Assembly (NCBI RefSeq): GCF_032813545.1
Contig: NZ_CP136520.1
Coordinates: 2,722,001-2,786,000, forward strand
Source: Nodosilinea sp. E11
GTDB lineage: Bacteria; Cyanobacteriota; Cyanobacteriia; Phormidesmidales; Phormidesmidaceae
DNA: 64,000 nt
Reading direction: 5' to 3'
In this document: positions 52,278 through 61,429 of the stretch, piece after piece
Position numbering within the stretch: position 1 is the first letter of the stretch
Layout of the letters: each line of letters opens with the position of its first letter
The notes under the pieces: generated by a model
Told to the model about the DNA's origin: nothing
What the model saw: the letters and a program-made list of their open reading frames with translations, nothing else
Databases searched by the model: none
Translations under genes and position numbers: made by a program

Positions 52278-53777
52278 ATGCAGTCTTATCAAGAGCTATC
52301 TTTACACCGGCTACTTCAGCATAGTGCAGCGGTGCCTGACTACGTACAGGTCAAACCCAAAGGGTTTAAGGCCATTCTGCAATCGACGGTAGACTTTCTC
52401 GAAGCCCAAGATATTCAGGCGCACCTGCTGGTCAAGCTGCCGGGGGGCACCGCCTGGAATGATGATATTCAGCGCTACGGACAGGGGCTGGTGCCCCCCT
52501 ACCGAGTGTGGCGATTTCTGCGGCTGGCTCCCCATCAGCCCCTGCCCGCAGCGACCGATCATGAGGTTTTGCTAGCTCTACGAGAGGGACATACTTGGCG
52601 CGGCGACTATTTCATTGTGGTTCAGTCTGAGGTGTTTGCGGCCATGGTGGTGGCCCACCGCATGCAGCCGCTGTCCGCGACCCCGCCGAGTGAGGGGCAA
52701 AGACTGCCCACTGAGACCGATGAGGACGACGATGGATCTTCCCCAGGGGAAGATGCTAGCGCTCGGTCGTCATACCTGTCGGTGTGCTGTTCGGTCAATC
52801 CTGAATTAATTGCCACGGTGGTCGAGGCCATTCGCTACCCCATCGACCAGGAGATAGCCGCAGGTGATTTAGATGCAGAGGTGGCGGCGCTTGCCCAAGC
52901 TTGGCCTCAGCCCGGCCCCAGTACCGCTCCAACCTCAGTGTCCTTAGCCCTGATCGATCGCTGGCTCAACTGGCAGCTCAAGCGCCAAGAGCATTTGCGC
53001 CAGTCGGCTTCTACCTACCGCCGCCAGGCCCTGAGCATGTCGACGCTGTCGTCCCAAAACGAAGTGCTGCTCAACACTTTGCGGCTCAAAGACAACTTTT
53101 TCAACACCGTAGGTCAAGAGCTACGCACCCCCCTAACGACCATTAAGACCGCCCTCACCCTGCTCGACTCGCCCCATATCAAGCCCCCCCAGCGACAGCG
53201 CTATATGGAGATGATCAGCCATGAGTGCGATCGCCAAAGTGCTCTGATCAGCGGTGTGCTCAACCTACTCCAGGTCGAAACTAGCCTCAGCCAAACCGAG
53301 CTAGACCCGCTCAATCTGGCAGAAGCCGTACCCCCGGTGGTGAGCACTTACCAACCCTTAGCCGCCGAAAAGGGCATTATGCTGGCCTACACAATTCCCA
53401 AAAAGATGCCTGCGGTAAGTTGCCCCGACAGCTGGCTGCGGCAAATCATGATGCACCTGCTCAACAACAGCCTGAAATATACCCCCAGCGGCGGCCAAGT
53501 GTGGGTGACAGCTCGTAGCACCCCCAACTTCGCTGAGATCGAAGTACGCGATACCGGTATTGGCCTATCTTCAGGCGATCTTCCTCGCATCTTCGATCAC
53601 TTTTATCGCGGTCGCAACCTGCCCCCCGACGAAACCGAGGGAGCTGGGCTAGGGCTGTCGATTGTGCAGCAGCTACTGCTGTACTGTGGCGGCACCGTAG
53701 TGGCCCACAGCCAGCCCGACCTAGGGACGACGATGGTGGTGCGGTTACCCCTCTACCACAGCAGCCCCGACCGTTAG
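52278..53777 (+). CDS. Histidine-kinase-like protein lacking the phospho-accepting His (Gln instead), intact ATPase
   Basis: About 499 residues from the ATG at 52278; a longer frame from 52182 lacks family character. The N-terminal 240 residues are an unassigned sensor region (AHLLVKLPGGTAWNDDIQRY; YFIVVQSEVFAAMVVAHRMQ) with an acidic insert around 143-162. HisKA reads NFFNTVGQELRTPLTTIKTA, with Gln280 (codon CAA) where His is expected. The ATPase domain is complete: N-box HLLNNSLKYTP, DTGIG (425-429), FDHFYRG and EGAGLGLSIV. It cannot autophosphorylate in the usual way but could phosphorylate a partner or act as a phosphatase or scaffold. Confidence 0.88.
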   Translation: MQSYQELSLHRLLQHSAAVPDYVQVKPKGFKAILQSTVDFLEAQDIQAHLLVKLPGGTAWNDDIQRYGQGLVPPYRVWRFLRLAPHQPLPAATDHEVLLALREGHTWRGDYFIVVQSEVFAAMVVAHRMQPLSATPPSEGQRLPTETDEDDDGSSPGEDASARSSYLSVCCSVNPELIATVVEAIRYPIDQEIAAGDLDAEVAALAQAWPQPGPSTAPTSVSLALIDRWLNWQLKRQEHLRQSASTYRRQALSMSTLSSQNEVLLNTLRLKDNFFNTVGQELRTPLTTIKTALTLLDSPHIKPPQRQRYMEMISHECDRQSALISGVLNLLQVETSLSQTELDPLNLAEAVPPVVSTYQPLAAEKGIMLAYTIPKKMPAVSCPDSWLRQIMMHLLNNSLKYTPSGGQVWVTARSTPNFAEIEVRDTGIGLSSGDLPRIFDHFYRGRNLPPDETEGAGLGLSIVQQLLLYCGGTVVAHSQPDLGTTMVVRLPLYHSSPDR

Positions 53778-53945
53778 CCCCATTCGGCCTCTGTCACGGG
53801 ACTCTGTTGCAAGCCTTTGTCACGGGCCTTTTGTCAATAGACCCCATCGATAGAATTCGGCCACCTAGGTCGATAGCGACTCGCCACCCAGGCCGCTAGA
53901 ATTTTTCCTATCCATCGATTATGGGTCTGCATTGCAGCAACTAAC

Positions 53946-54866
53946 TTGACCTTACCTACCTCTGCTACCCGGAGCCAGCACAGCGAGGCCAGCCTAGGCC
54001 CGCTCTATGCCCTACTGGCCTACAGCAGTTGGGGGCTGTTGCCCGTCTACTGGAAGTTTTTTGGCGGCACCCCCGCGGTAGAGGTGCTGAGCCACCGGAT
54101 GATTTGGTCGGCTGTATTTTTGGTGGGCATTTTGCTGGTGAAGCGGCGGCTGGGCGATCTCAGGGCGCTGCTCCAGTCGCCCCGCAAGGTTTTAGTGCTG
54201 CTGCTAACCGCCAGCCTGCTCACCTTTAATTGGGGGCTGTACATCTACGGGGTCAATAGCGATCGCGTAGTAGAGGCCAGCCTGGGCTACTATATCAACC
54301 CCCTGGTGACCGTGCTGCTAGGGTTTGTCTTTCTCAAAGAACGCCTGTATCGGGGGCAGCAGGTGGCTGTGGCCCTGGCGGTAGTGGGGGTGGGCTACTT
54401 TATCTGGCAGTTGGGCACCGTGCCGTGGATTGCGCTGAGCTTAGCCGTTTCGTTTGCCTTCTACGGGCTACTGCGCAAGGTGGTGACGGTGACTCCCCTG
54501 GTGGGCCTCACCGTCGAAACGTTGCTGATTACACCGATCACGCTGTTGTTTGTGGGCTGGCTAGGGGCCACCGGGCAAGGTCGGTTTGGCGAAAGCTGGC
54601 CGATGACGCTGCTGTTTGTTGGCGCTGGGGTAGCCACGTCCATGCCGCTGCTGTGGTTTAACAATGCCGCCAAACGCCTGAAGCTGGCGACGCTTGGTTT
54701 TTTTCAATACCTGGCCCCTTCGCTATCGCTGCTGCTGGGGGTGTTTGTGTACGGCGAACCGTTTACCCCCGTGCATGGGGTTACCTTTGGCTGCATTTGG
54801 GCGGCGCTGTTGTTGTACTCGGTGACAGCGCTGCGGGCGAGGGGGGAGGTGAAGGGTGAAGGGTGA
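53946..54866 (+). CDS. rarD: RarD-type EamA transporter
   Basis: A 306-residue inner-membrane protein with ten helices, starting at TTG 53946. The N-terminus GPLYALLAYSSWGLLPVYWK, then VEVLSHRMIWS, WGLYIYGVNSDRVVEASLGY and FFQYLAPSLSLLLGVFVYGE match RarD across its length. Members of the drug/metabolite transporter family are exporters or importers of small molecules; RarD's natural substrate is unclear. The final residues (ARGEVKGEG) are encoded by a tandem repeat array that has run into the gene's 3' end. Confidence 0.92.
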   Translation: MTLPTSATRSQHSEASLGPLYALLAYSSWGLLPVYWKFFGGTPAVEVLSHRMIWSAVFLVGILLVKRRLGDLRALLQSPRKVLVLLLTASLLTFNWGLYIYGVNSDRVVEASLGYYINPLVTVLLGFVFLKERLYRGQQVAVALAVVGVGYFIWQLGTVPWIALSLAVSFAFYGLLRKVVTVTPLVGLTVETLLITPITLLFVGWLGATGQGRFGESWPMTLLFVGAGVATSMPLLWFNNAAKRLKLATLGFFQYLAPSLSLLLGVFVYGEPFTPVHGVTFGCIWAALLLYSVTALRARGEVKGEG

Positions 54867-54925
54867 GGGGTGAAGGGTGAAGGGTGAGGGGTGAAGGGTG
54901 AAGGGTGGATGGGTGGATGGGTAGG
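54848..54925. repeat. STRR-like heptamer array 3 (GGTGAAG)
   Basis: GTGAAGGGTGAGGGGTGAAG-type units run from the last codons of rarD into the gap before the permease gene. The array is of the same kind as those at 9222-9346 and 11165-11365. It supplies the last residues and stop codon of RarD, so the original 3' end was overwritten or extended. Confidence 0.8.
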
Positions 54926-54943
54926 GGCAAACGGCGTTTGCCC
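54921..54943. repeat. Palindrome GGGCAAACGGCGTTTGCCC (dispersed repeat)
   Basis: A 9-bp stem with a one-base centre preceded by GTAGG. The same words occur at 5660-5729. It lies between convergent rarD and the permease gene and could act as a bidirectional terminator or simply as a repeat. Confidence 0.6.
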
Positions 54944-54966
54944 ATGCGCGCGGGATGGGGCTGAAT

Positions 54967-55860
54967 CTAGCGCCAGTTTTCGCGGCGCTGGAGGGGGTTC
55001 ATCAATTCGTTTAGGCCTTCGCCTACCAGCGACAGCCCCGTCACCATTAGGGTGAGGGCTAGGCCAGGAAACAGGGCCGTCCACCAGATGCCAGTGGGCA
55101 GGGCATCAAGGGCTTGGCGAATGTCGGCCCCCCACTCGGGCACCTGCTCGGGCAGACCCAAGCCCAAGAACCCTAGGCCCCCCAGCACCAAAATGGCGTC
55201 GGCGGCGTTGAGGGTAAACAGCACCGGCACGCTTTGAATCACGTTGAGAAACAGGTAGCGGGTGAGCACCGTCCAGGTAGAAGCCCCCATGGCCTGGGCC
55301 GCTTCAATAAACAGCTCGGTCTTGATGCTGACCGTGTGATTGCGCACCACCCGGTAGTACTGGGGAATGTAGGCAATGCTGAGGGCGATCGCGGCATTGA
55401 GCACCCCCCGACCCACCACAAAGGCCAGGGTGACCGAGAGCAGCAGCCCCGGCAGAGTGTAGATCGTATCCATGAAGAACAGCAGGGCGCGATCGAGCCA
55501 GCCACCCAGGTAGCCGCTGACCATGCCCAAAGGCACCCCGATCGCCACACTGAGTAGGGTCGCCAGCAGCACCACCTGCCAGGCAGCACGGGTGCCAAAC
55601 AGCGTGCGAGAAAAGACGTCGTAGCCCTGGCGAGTCGTGCCAAACCAGTGGTCACCGCCGGGGGGCTGGTGAATCGGGTTTTGGAGAGCGGTGGTGGGAT
55701 TGGCCACCCAGCCCCAGGTCTGCATGACCGGAGCCAGCAGAGCGATGAGAATGAACCCCAGCGTAATGACAATGCCGACCCACATCAGCACCACCGAGAC
55801 GTTGGCCGCTGACTTGGTGGCAGGGTTGCGCAGCAGGGGCGATCGCGGAGTAGTGGCCAT
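54967..55860 (-). CDS. Oligopeptide/nickel-type ABC transporter permease (DppC-like)
   Basis: A 297-residue permease with six membrane helices. The N-terminal OppC segment is present (WVANPTTALQNPIHQPPGGDHWFGTTRQGYD, residues about 50-80), and the EAA loop reads TELFIEAAQAMGAS. The C-terminal half has the LGGLGFLGLGLPEQVPEWG signature of DppC/OppC. It would import peptides or similar small solutes with a DppB partner, ATPases and a binding protein. None of these is adjacent, so it is an orphan here, as is common in cyanobacteria. Confidence 0.9.
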   Translation of the reverse strand: MATTPRSPLLRNPATKSAANVSVVLMWVGIVITLGFILIALLAPVMQTWGWVANPTTALQNPIHQPPGGDHWFGTTRQGYDVFSRTLFGTRAAWQVVLLATLLSVAIGVPLGMVSGYLGGWLDRALLFFMDTIYTLPGLLLSVTLAFVVGRGVLNAAIALSIAYIPQYYRVVRNHTVSIKTELFIEAAQAMGASTWTVLTRYLFLNVIQSVPVLFTLNAADAILVLGGLGFLGLGLPEQVPEWGADIRQALDALPTGIWWTALFPGLALTLMVTGLSLVGEGLNELMNPLQRRENWR

Positions 55861-56019
55861 AGCAGCGCAGTTTAGAACGGAATTCCATTATGCCAGAGCC
55901 AGGCGATAGCCCCCGCGCTGACCTTGGCATAATGAATCTAGCTAAAGCTAGGCCAGGTTAACCCCTGTGCCTCCAAGCCCCTGCCGCAGAGCTACCCCTC
56001 CCACCCTCTAGGAACCCCC

Positions 56020-56634
56020 ATGACCGCCACCGATAGCCTTTCTGCCCTATCTACTACCCAAGTGCTGGAGGCTGCGGCCTCAGGATCGCGACCGGGGGCA
56101 GAGTCTGTAACGGCGGCTCTGCTGACAGCCGAGCGGCAGGTTAAGCAGCAGCGGCAGCAGTTTTCGCCCGATGGACTGCTGGGCACCTGGCGTCTGCGGT
56201 TTACAGCCCCAAAAAAGCCCACTACCCAAGCCGGAAAACCCACCAGCAGCGGCTTTTATATACCGGGGTTGGCGGTGGCCACTTTGAGCTTTAGCCGCGA
56301 TCGCGCCCCTGACCTAGCCCCCACCACCGATCTATTCACCATACAAAACCAGCTTCAGGTGGGGGCACTCAAGCTGCGGTTTACCGGACCAGCCAAATTT
56401 TTGCCCAAAAAGAATCTGCTCGCCTTCGATTTTGTGCGGCTTCAGGTGCTAGTGGGCGATCTCTGCCTAGTCAATCTGCCCCTCAAGGGCAAAGCCGCTA
56501 AACCTGAGCCGTTTTTAGCGGCTTCGGTAGGCAAGCTGCCCTTCTTTTCGTTTTTTGCCGTTGAGCCAGGCTACGTGGCTGCTCGGGGCCGGGGCGGGGG
56601 GCTCGCGCTCTGGGTCAAGGCTGACCCCAGCTGA
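56020..56634 (+). CDS. PAP/fibrillin-like conserved protein
   Basis: A 204-residue protein. Residues 1-50 are helical; then GLLGTWRLRFTAPKKP, GFYIPGLAVATLSFSRDR and LKLRFTGPAKFL, and the tail PFFSFFAVEPGYVAARGRGG, LALWVK. The order of GxWxLxxT and beta-rich segments recalls the plastid-lipid-associated (fibrillin) fold, though this variant is distant from the typical LLGTWxLLYTS form. A role in lipid or isoprenoid binding at thylakoids is possible but unproven. Confidence 0.5.
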   Translation: MTATDSLSALSTTQVLEAAASGSRPGAESVTAALLTAERQVKQQRQQFSPDGLLGTWRLRFTAPKKPTTQAGKPTSSGFYIPGLAVATLSFSRDRAPDLAPTTDLFTIQNQLQVGALKLRFTGPAKFLPKKNLLAFDFVRLQVLVGDLCLVNLPLKGKAAKPEPFLAASVGKLPFFSFFAVEPGYVAARGRGGGLALWVKADPS

Positions 56635-56724
56635 TCCATCCCTGACCGTCTAACCAAGCTGGAGGGTCTGACCAAGCTGGCGAATCAAACCTTATACCAA
56701 ATCCTATCTGTATACCCCCGATTT

Positions 56725-56757
56725 GTAGGGGCATTTTTGTAGGGGCATTGCCCCTAC
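56725..56757. repeat. GTAGGGGCA repeat with palindromic second copy
   Basis: GTAGGGGCA at 56725-56733 and again at 56739-56747, the latter followed by its complement TGCCCCTAC (56749-56757). This is a variant of the dispersed repeat at 5660 and 54921. Confidence 0.6.
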
Positions 56758-56827
56758 AGGTACTGGTTTTGAACCGGGGTTTTGTAGGTCAGATTCGGTC
56801 TTACAGCTTTTTCTATAAAAAGCTACG

Positions 56828-56845
56828 AAAAAGGGCAGGTTGCCC
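56828..56845 (-). terminator. Probable rho-independent terminator of the gene at 56896-57288
   Basis: Read on the minus strand: GGGCA-ACC-TGCCC stem-loop followed by TTTTT. It lies about 50 bp beyond that gene's stop. Confidence 0.55.
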
Positions 56846-56895
56846 CGCCCCTTCAGGAGATATGTCTTACAGACAATCTGGTGTTACTCGTTGCC

Positions 56896-57288
56896 CTAGG
56901 CCAACGTTTCAGGGCAATAGCCCAAGCCCATGACAAACTGACGACGAAAGGCTTCGATCTCTTCGCGATCGGGTTTGCCGTGAGAAACAATGGCTACCTG
57001 GTAGCGGCGCATGACATCGATGGGCGACTGGCCGGTTTCTAGACCCCACAGGGCCATCCGCACCCGAATACCGGGGTCGTAGGCAATGCCCAGCTCGTTC
57101 ATGTAGGCGCGAAAATCTTCGGCATCCGAGACGGCGATGTTGTCGTTCATTTTGACGCGAATGACCCAACCATCAATTTGATGAATCACCGTCATAAACT
57201 CCAGGGGCAGCCGACAGTAGCCGAGCAGGTGTTCGACCACACGAAGGGTCAAACTGGCGTTGGCGAGATAGTAGGTGTATTCCATCAT
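56896..57288 (-). CDS. Conserved cyanobacterial hypothetical protein
   Basis: A 130-residue soluble protein. It starts MMEYTYYLANASLTLRVVEH (either of two ATGs may be used), then LLGYCRLPLEFMTVIHQIDG, WVIRVKMNDNIAVSDAEDF and GLETGQSPIDVMRRYQVAIV. No motif of a known enzyme or binding fold is recognised. It has its own terminator and is divergent from queA, with only about 118 bp between the two starts. Confidence 0.6.
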   Translation of the reverse strand: MMEYTYYLANASLTLRVVEHLLGYCRLPLEFMTVIHQIDGWVIRVKMNDNIAVSDAEDFRAYMNELGIAYDPGIRVRMALWGLETGQSPIDVMRRYQVAIVSHGKPDREEIEAFRRQFVMGLGYCPETLA

Positions 57289-57406
57289 TGACCTTTAGGC
57301 AGGTGCTACAGTTCTTATTGACTTCATTGTCGGAGATAAGGCTCGGGGCGGTTAGGGTTAAGTCCCCCCACATCACCTGGGTGTATCCCCCCAACCTGGA
57401 CAGGTT

Positions 57407-58567
57407 ATGCACGATCGTCAACAACTGACACCCCCAACAGACTCAACCTTAGGCCTGGCATCAAGCCCCCAGGACCAACCCTCATCCCCTGACTATGCCT
57501 TGGAGGCGTATCAGTATCTCTTGCCGCCAGAAAAAATTGCTCAAACCCCGGTTACGCCGAGAGATGCCTCACGGCTGCTGGTGGTCGATAGCCCCACCAC
57601 CCATCGCCACCACCACTTTCGCGACCTGCCGACCCTGCTGCGCCCCGGCGATCTGCTGGTTCTCAACGATACGCGGGTAATACCGGCTCGATTGCTCGGC
57701 CACAAGCCGGGCGGTGCCCAAGTCGAAGTGTTTTTGCTAGAAGACCAGGGCAACCACCAGTGGCTGGCGCTGGTGCGTCCGGGTCGCCGCCTGAAGCCAG
57801 GGGCAACGGTGCACTTTGGCCCCAACCCCGACCAGCCCGACCTGGTGGCCCAGGTGCTGGCTACCGACCCCGAGACTAGCGGTCGCCTGCTCCAGTTTGA
57901 GCCCCAGGGCGGTGAGTCTCTGTTTGCCCTCTTTGAGCGCCTGGGGGAAGTTCCCCTCCCTCCCTACATTACCGATACCGCCGCCTCGCCTGAGCAGTAC
58001 CAAACGGTTTACGCCACAGCCCCCGGTGCGGTGGCGGCCCCAACGGCGGGGCTGCATTTTACCCCTGAGCTATTTGAGCGCCTCGATGAGATTGGGGTGG
58101 GGCGATCGCACATTACGCTCCACGTGGGGGTAGGCACCTTTCGCCCCGTCGAAGCCGACAACATTCTTGAGCACAAAATGCACGGCGAATGGATCGATGT
58201 CTCGGCAGAAACGGTAGCGCAAATCAACGCCACCAAAGCCCAGGGCGGACGGGTGATTGCCGTGGGCACGACCGCCGTGCGCGCCTTAGAAGGGGCCGCC
58301 CAAACCGGTCAGCTAGGCCCCTGGCAGGGCAAAACCAATCTATTTATTTATCCTGGTTACCAGTATCGGGTGGTGGATGGGCTGATCACCAACTTTCACC
58401 TGCCTGGATCGAGCCTGCTGATGCTGGTCAGTGCCCTGGTGGGGCGAGAGCGGCTACTGGCCCTCTATGCCGAGGCCATTGAGCAAGACTATCGGTTTTA
58501 CTCCTTTGGCGATGCCATGCTGATTTTGCCAGAAGCCAAATTGTTGCCACCCAGCCCTCAACCCTAG
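57407..58567 (+). CDS. queA: S-adenosylmethionine:tRNA ribosyltransferase-isomerase
   Basis: A 386-residue enzyme that converts preQ1 in tRNA to epoxyqueuosine. Core motifs: [89 protein letters not shown] and [18 protein letters not shown]. The first 33 residues before the usual start are a Pro/Ser-rich extension with no internal Met, so a non-ATG start nearer the core is possible. The gene order with htpX downstream is not obviously functional. Confidence 0.96.
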   Translation: MHDRQQLTPPTDSTLGLASSPQDQPSSPDYALEAYQYLLPPEKIAQTPVTPRDASRLLVVDSPTTHRHHHFRDLPTLLRPGDLLVLNDTRVIPARLLGHKPGGAQVEVFLLEDQGNHQWLALVRPGRRLKPGATVHFGPNPDQPDLVAQVLATDPETSGRLLQFEPQGGESLFALFERLGEVPLPPYITDTAASPEQYQTVYATAPGAVAAPTAGLHFTPELFERLDEIGVGRSHITLHVGVGTFRPVEADNILEHKMHGEWIDVSAETVAQINATKAQGGRVIAVGTTAVRALEGAAQTGQLGPWQGKTNLFIYPGYQYRVVDGLITNFHLPGSSLLMLVSALVGRERLLALYAEAIEQDYRFYSFGDAMLILPEAKLLPPSPQP

Positions 58568-58653
58568 TTTCTTTCTCTAGGTAGACCTCAGCCGTGGGTT
58601 CCTTTGAGATGCTGAGGAAACACGAACTTGCACTGCGCCCCGAGGGGTTACCT

Positions 58654-59559
58654 ATGGCTGGAATGAATCTGTTCAGAACCTTTGCGTTGTTGGCCTTGCT
58701 CAGCGGGCTAATTGTGCTGGCAGGGTATCTGCTGGTGGGCAATGAAACCGGCCTGATCTATGGGCTGGGGTTTGCCGCTCTGGGCAGTTTTGGCTCTTGG
58801 TACTACTCTGACAAAGCGGCGCTGGCAGCCTTTAAGGCCAAGCCCACCCCCCGAGACGACGCCCCAGAACTCTACGCAAGGCTAGATCAGTTGTGCGATC
58901 GCGCCGGTATTCCTACCCCTGCTCTCTACCTGGTGCCGTCGGAGTCGCCCAACGCCTTTGCCACGGGGCGAGATCCAAACCACGCGGCGATCGCCCTCAC
59001 CGAAGGCATCATTGATCTGCTGCCCGATGACGAACTCGACGCCGTCATTGCCCACGAACTCACCCACGTACGCAACCGCGACACCCTGACCCAGGCCGTA
59101 GCAGGCACCCTGGCCGGGTCGCTCACTTTTCTGGGGCGCATTCTCACCCTGGGGGCGCTCTATTTCCCCATGGCACGGGCGGGCGGACGTCGGGGCAGCA
59201 ACCCCATTGCCATCTTGTTTTTGTTGGTAATTGCGCCCTTTGCCGCCGGGCTGATTCGCATGGCCATTTCGCGCACCCGTGAGTACGCCGCCGATGCCGG
59301 AGCCGCCGAAATCACCGAAAACCCCATGGCCCTGGTGCGAGCGTTAGAAACCCTAGAAGCCATGGGGCAGAAAGTTCCCATTCATGGCAACCCAGCCTTT
59401 TCGGCCATGTTTATTGTCAACCCCCTCTCTAAAGAAGGGATGATGACCTTGTTTATGACCCACCCCTCTACAGCGGATCGAATTCAACGACTAAAAGACT
59501 TGGCCGACAAAGCGATCGCTAGGCAAACCGAAGCAGCCGCACTCAGCCCAACGGCCTAA
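58654..59559 (+). CDS. htpX: M48-family membrane metalloprotease HtpX
   Basis: About 301 residues from the ATG at 58654; earlier starts add residues without family resemblance, and ATG 58663 is another choice. Two N-terminal membrane helices, the zinc motif HELTH in VIAHELTHVRNRD, the third ligand Glu in SRTREYAADAGAAEI, two further hydrophobic helices between them (GTLAGSLTFLGRILTLGALY; IAILFLLVIAPFAAG), and the C-terminal MTHPSTADRIQRL. It degrades misfolded membrane proteins at the inner membrane. Genes of this type respond to membrane stress in other bacteria. Confidence 0.95.
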   Translation: MAGMNLFRTFALLALLSGLIVLAGYLLVGNETGLIYGLGFAALGSFGSWYYSDKAALAAFKAKPTPRDDAPELYARLDQLCDRAGIPTPALYLVPSESPNAFATGRDPNHAAIALTEGIIDLLPDDELDAVIAHELTHVRNRDTLTQAVAGTLAGSLTFLGRILTLGALYFPMARAGGRRGSNPIAILFLLVIAPFAAGLIRMAISRTREYAADAGAAEITENPMALVRALETLEAMGQKVPIHGNPAFSAMFIVNPLSKEGMMTLFMTHPSTADRIQRLKDLADKAIARQTEAAALSPTA

Positions 59560-59578
59560 GTACACTCTTGCAGCAAGA

Positions 59579-61429
59579 TCATTGATTCATCAGCGGTAGC
59601 CTGACGGTAAACGTGGCCCCCAGCCCTTCTCCTGGGCTATCGGCTTGCACTGTGCCACCGTGCAGTTCTACCAGGTGGCGCACGATCGCCAGCCCTAGGC
59701 CCAAGCCGCCAAACTTGCGGGTAGTGGTGCCATCTTCTTGGCGAAAATACTCAAACACATGAGGCAAAAAGCTAGGATGAATTCCTTTGCCGGTATCGCT
59801 AACTTTAATTTGGGCCTGATTACCAATCTGCACTAGGTTAACCTTGATAGTGCCTTTTTCTTCAGTAAATTTAACGGCATTACTGAGCAAGTTCCAAACG
59901 ACCTGCTGAAGCCGCGTAGGGTCGCCAAATACCTCTCCAACGGTTCGATCTAGATCGGCTTGAATATGAATGAATTTTGCCTCTGCCGTCAACCGCACCG
60001 TTTCTAGCGCCGCATCTACAATAGAGGCTAATTTGACCGACGTTTTGTTGAGTCTTACCTTGCCCCGCATGATGCGGGTAATATCTAACAAATCTTCGAT
60101 CAGATGGGTTTGCAGTTTGGCATTGCGCTCGATAGTGTCTATAGCAAAGGCTGTTTTTTCAGCGCTTAATTGGCCATGGCGCAGTAGATTAGACCAGCCC
60201 AAAATTGGGTTAAGTGGTGTTCGCAACTCGTGGGATAACACGGCCAAGAACTCATCCTTAATCCGGTTAGCTGTTTCCGCCTCCTCTCGAGCCGCCTCGG
60301 CCCGTTGCAAATGTTCAGTTCGTTCTTGCTCTCGCTGTGACAACAGGTCAGCCGCAAATTCTAGCGATCGCCCTAGCAAGACAACTTCCCTAATCGAAAG
60401 CGGGCTAATCTGCGGGTACTCACCATTGGCTAGAGCAGCCGCAGCCAAAGCAGCCGAGTTAATACTACGAGAAATCTGCCGTGAGAGCAGAAAGGCCCCA
60501 ATACCACTGACCAAAAGCACAACTATACCAGCGCCCAATACCATCCCCATCGCTTCTTGGGCTGGCTTATGCACCACCTCAATAGGCACAGTAACCGCCA
60601 CCGTCCAAGGAGAATTACGGATTCGGCTAAAGGCGACGTACACCCTGATGCCTTCTAAATTTTCAGTTTGAAAAACCCCCTCACTAGCCGCTCCAATTTT
60701 TTGTAAAAACACGGGAGTGCCCCGCTGTCCGACAAACCGTTCAAGACTGAGCGTGCGGGCTACAACACTCCCTTGTCCATCGACAACAGTACGCGTCCAC
60801 TCTCCTTCAGCCGGGATCTGTTCATTAATCACATTGACGAGGGAACGGGGAGTAATGACAGCTGTTAAAACGTATTGCAAGCTGCCGTCATAAATAACAG
60901 GGACATGTAGAGGAAAAGCAAAGTCTTCCCCCAACGCTCCCTCCACCAGATCACCTAGGACAGGCTGACGGGTGTTAAGTAATCGGGTCAAGTTTTCTGA
61001 GTTGTTTTCTGAGGGCAATGGCGTTGTCAAGGGCAAGGTACTGTTGATTAGCTGTTGCCCCTCAGCATCAAGCAAAATTACAGCGGACCAAATTGACTGC
61101 GTCTCCGTCAATCGAGTTACTTCGCTGTAAAATGCCTCAAAGTCTCCTTCATAGAGCGGTTCAGATGCCGCTAAGGCTTGTAAAGTACGGGTTGTAGTCG
61201 TAAATTCACGCTCGACGGTTGAGGCCAGATTACGGGCTTCGCGCAGCATCCGTCGCTCTGAGGCTTCTTGATCTTGAACCGACAGCTTAAATACAACGGC
61301 AATGGCGAATAGTACAACAGGAAGCAAGGTGCCCGCGACGAGCAAGACTAGATACCACCGTAAGGAGAGTACCCGAGCACTAGAATGCTGCGGTTGGGAA
61401 GATTTATGGTTGTAAGCAAATCGCTTCAT
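59579..61429 (-). CDS. Membrane sensor histidine kinase with Cache-type periplasmic domain
   Basis: A 616-residue protein. Membrane helix at about 27-47, a ~250-residue periplasmic region of dCache type (for example GSLQYVLTAVITPRSLVNV and GIRVYVAFSRIRNSPWTVAV), second helix at about 293-315, HAMP-like linker, HisKA with ALSHELRTPLNPILG (His near residue 399) and a complete HATPase: WNLLSNAVKFTE, VSDTGKGI, FGGLGLGLAIV. All catalytic boxes are intact. No response regulator gene is adjacent. It should sense a small extracellular molecule. Convergent with htpX. Confidence 0.93.
   Translation of the reverse strand: MKRFAYNHKSSQPQHSSARVLSLRWYLVLLVAGTLLPVVLFAIAVVFKLSVQDQEASERRMLREARNLASTVEREFTTTTRTLQALAASEPLYEGDFEAFYSEVTRLTETQSIWSAVILLDAEGQQLINSTLPLTTPLPSENNSENLTRLLNTRQPVLGDLVEGALGEDFAFPLHVPVIYDGSLQYVLTAVITPRSLVNVINEQIPAEGEWTRTVVDGQGSVVARTLSLERFVGQRGTPVFLQKIGAASEGVFQTENLEGIRVYVAFSRIRNSPWTVAVTVPIEVVHKPAQEAMGMVLGAGIVVLLVSGIGAFLLSRQISRSINSAALAAAALANGEYPQISPLSIREVVLLGRSLEFAADLLSQREQERTEHLQRAEAAREEAETANRIKDEFLAVLSHELRTPLNPILGWSNLLRHGQLSAEKTAFAIDTIERNAKLQTHLIEDLLDITRIMRGKVRLNKTSVKLASIVDAALETVRLTAEAKFIHIQADLDRTVGEVFGDPTRLQQVVWNLLSNAVKFTEEKGTIKVNLVQIGNQAQIKVSDTGKGIHPSFLPHVFEYFRQEDGTTTRKFGGLGLGLAIVRHLVELHGGTVQADSPGEGLGATFTVRLPLMNQ

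Noticed and set aside
59970-60671. Plus-strand 233-codon ORF over the Cache-domain kinase
   Set aside because: It is the Ser/Arg-rich antisense shadow of a conserved kinase, with no independent support.
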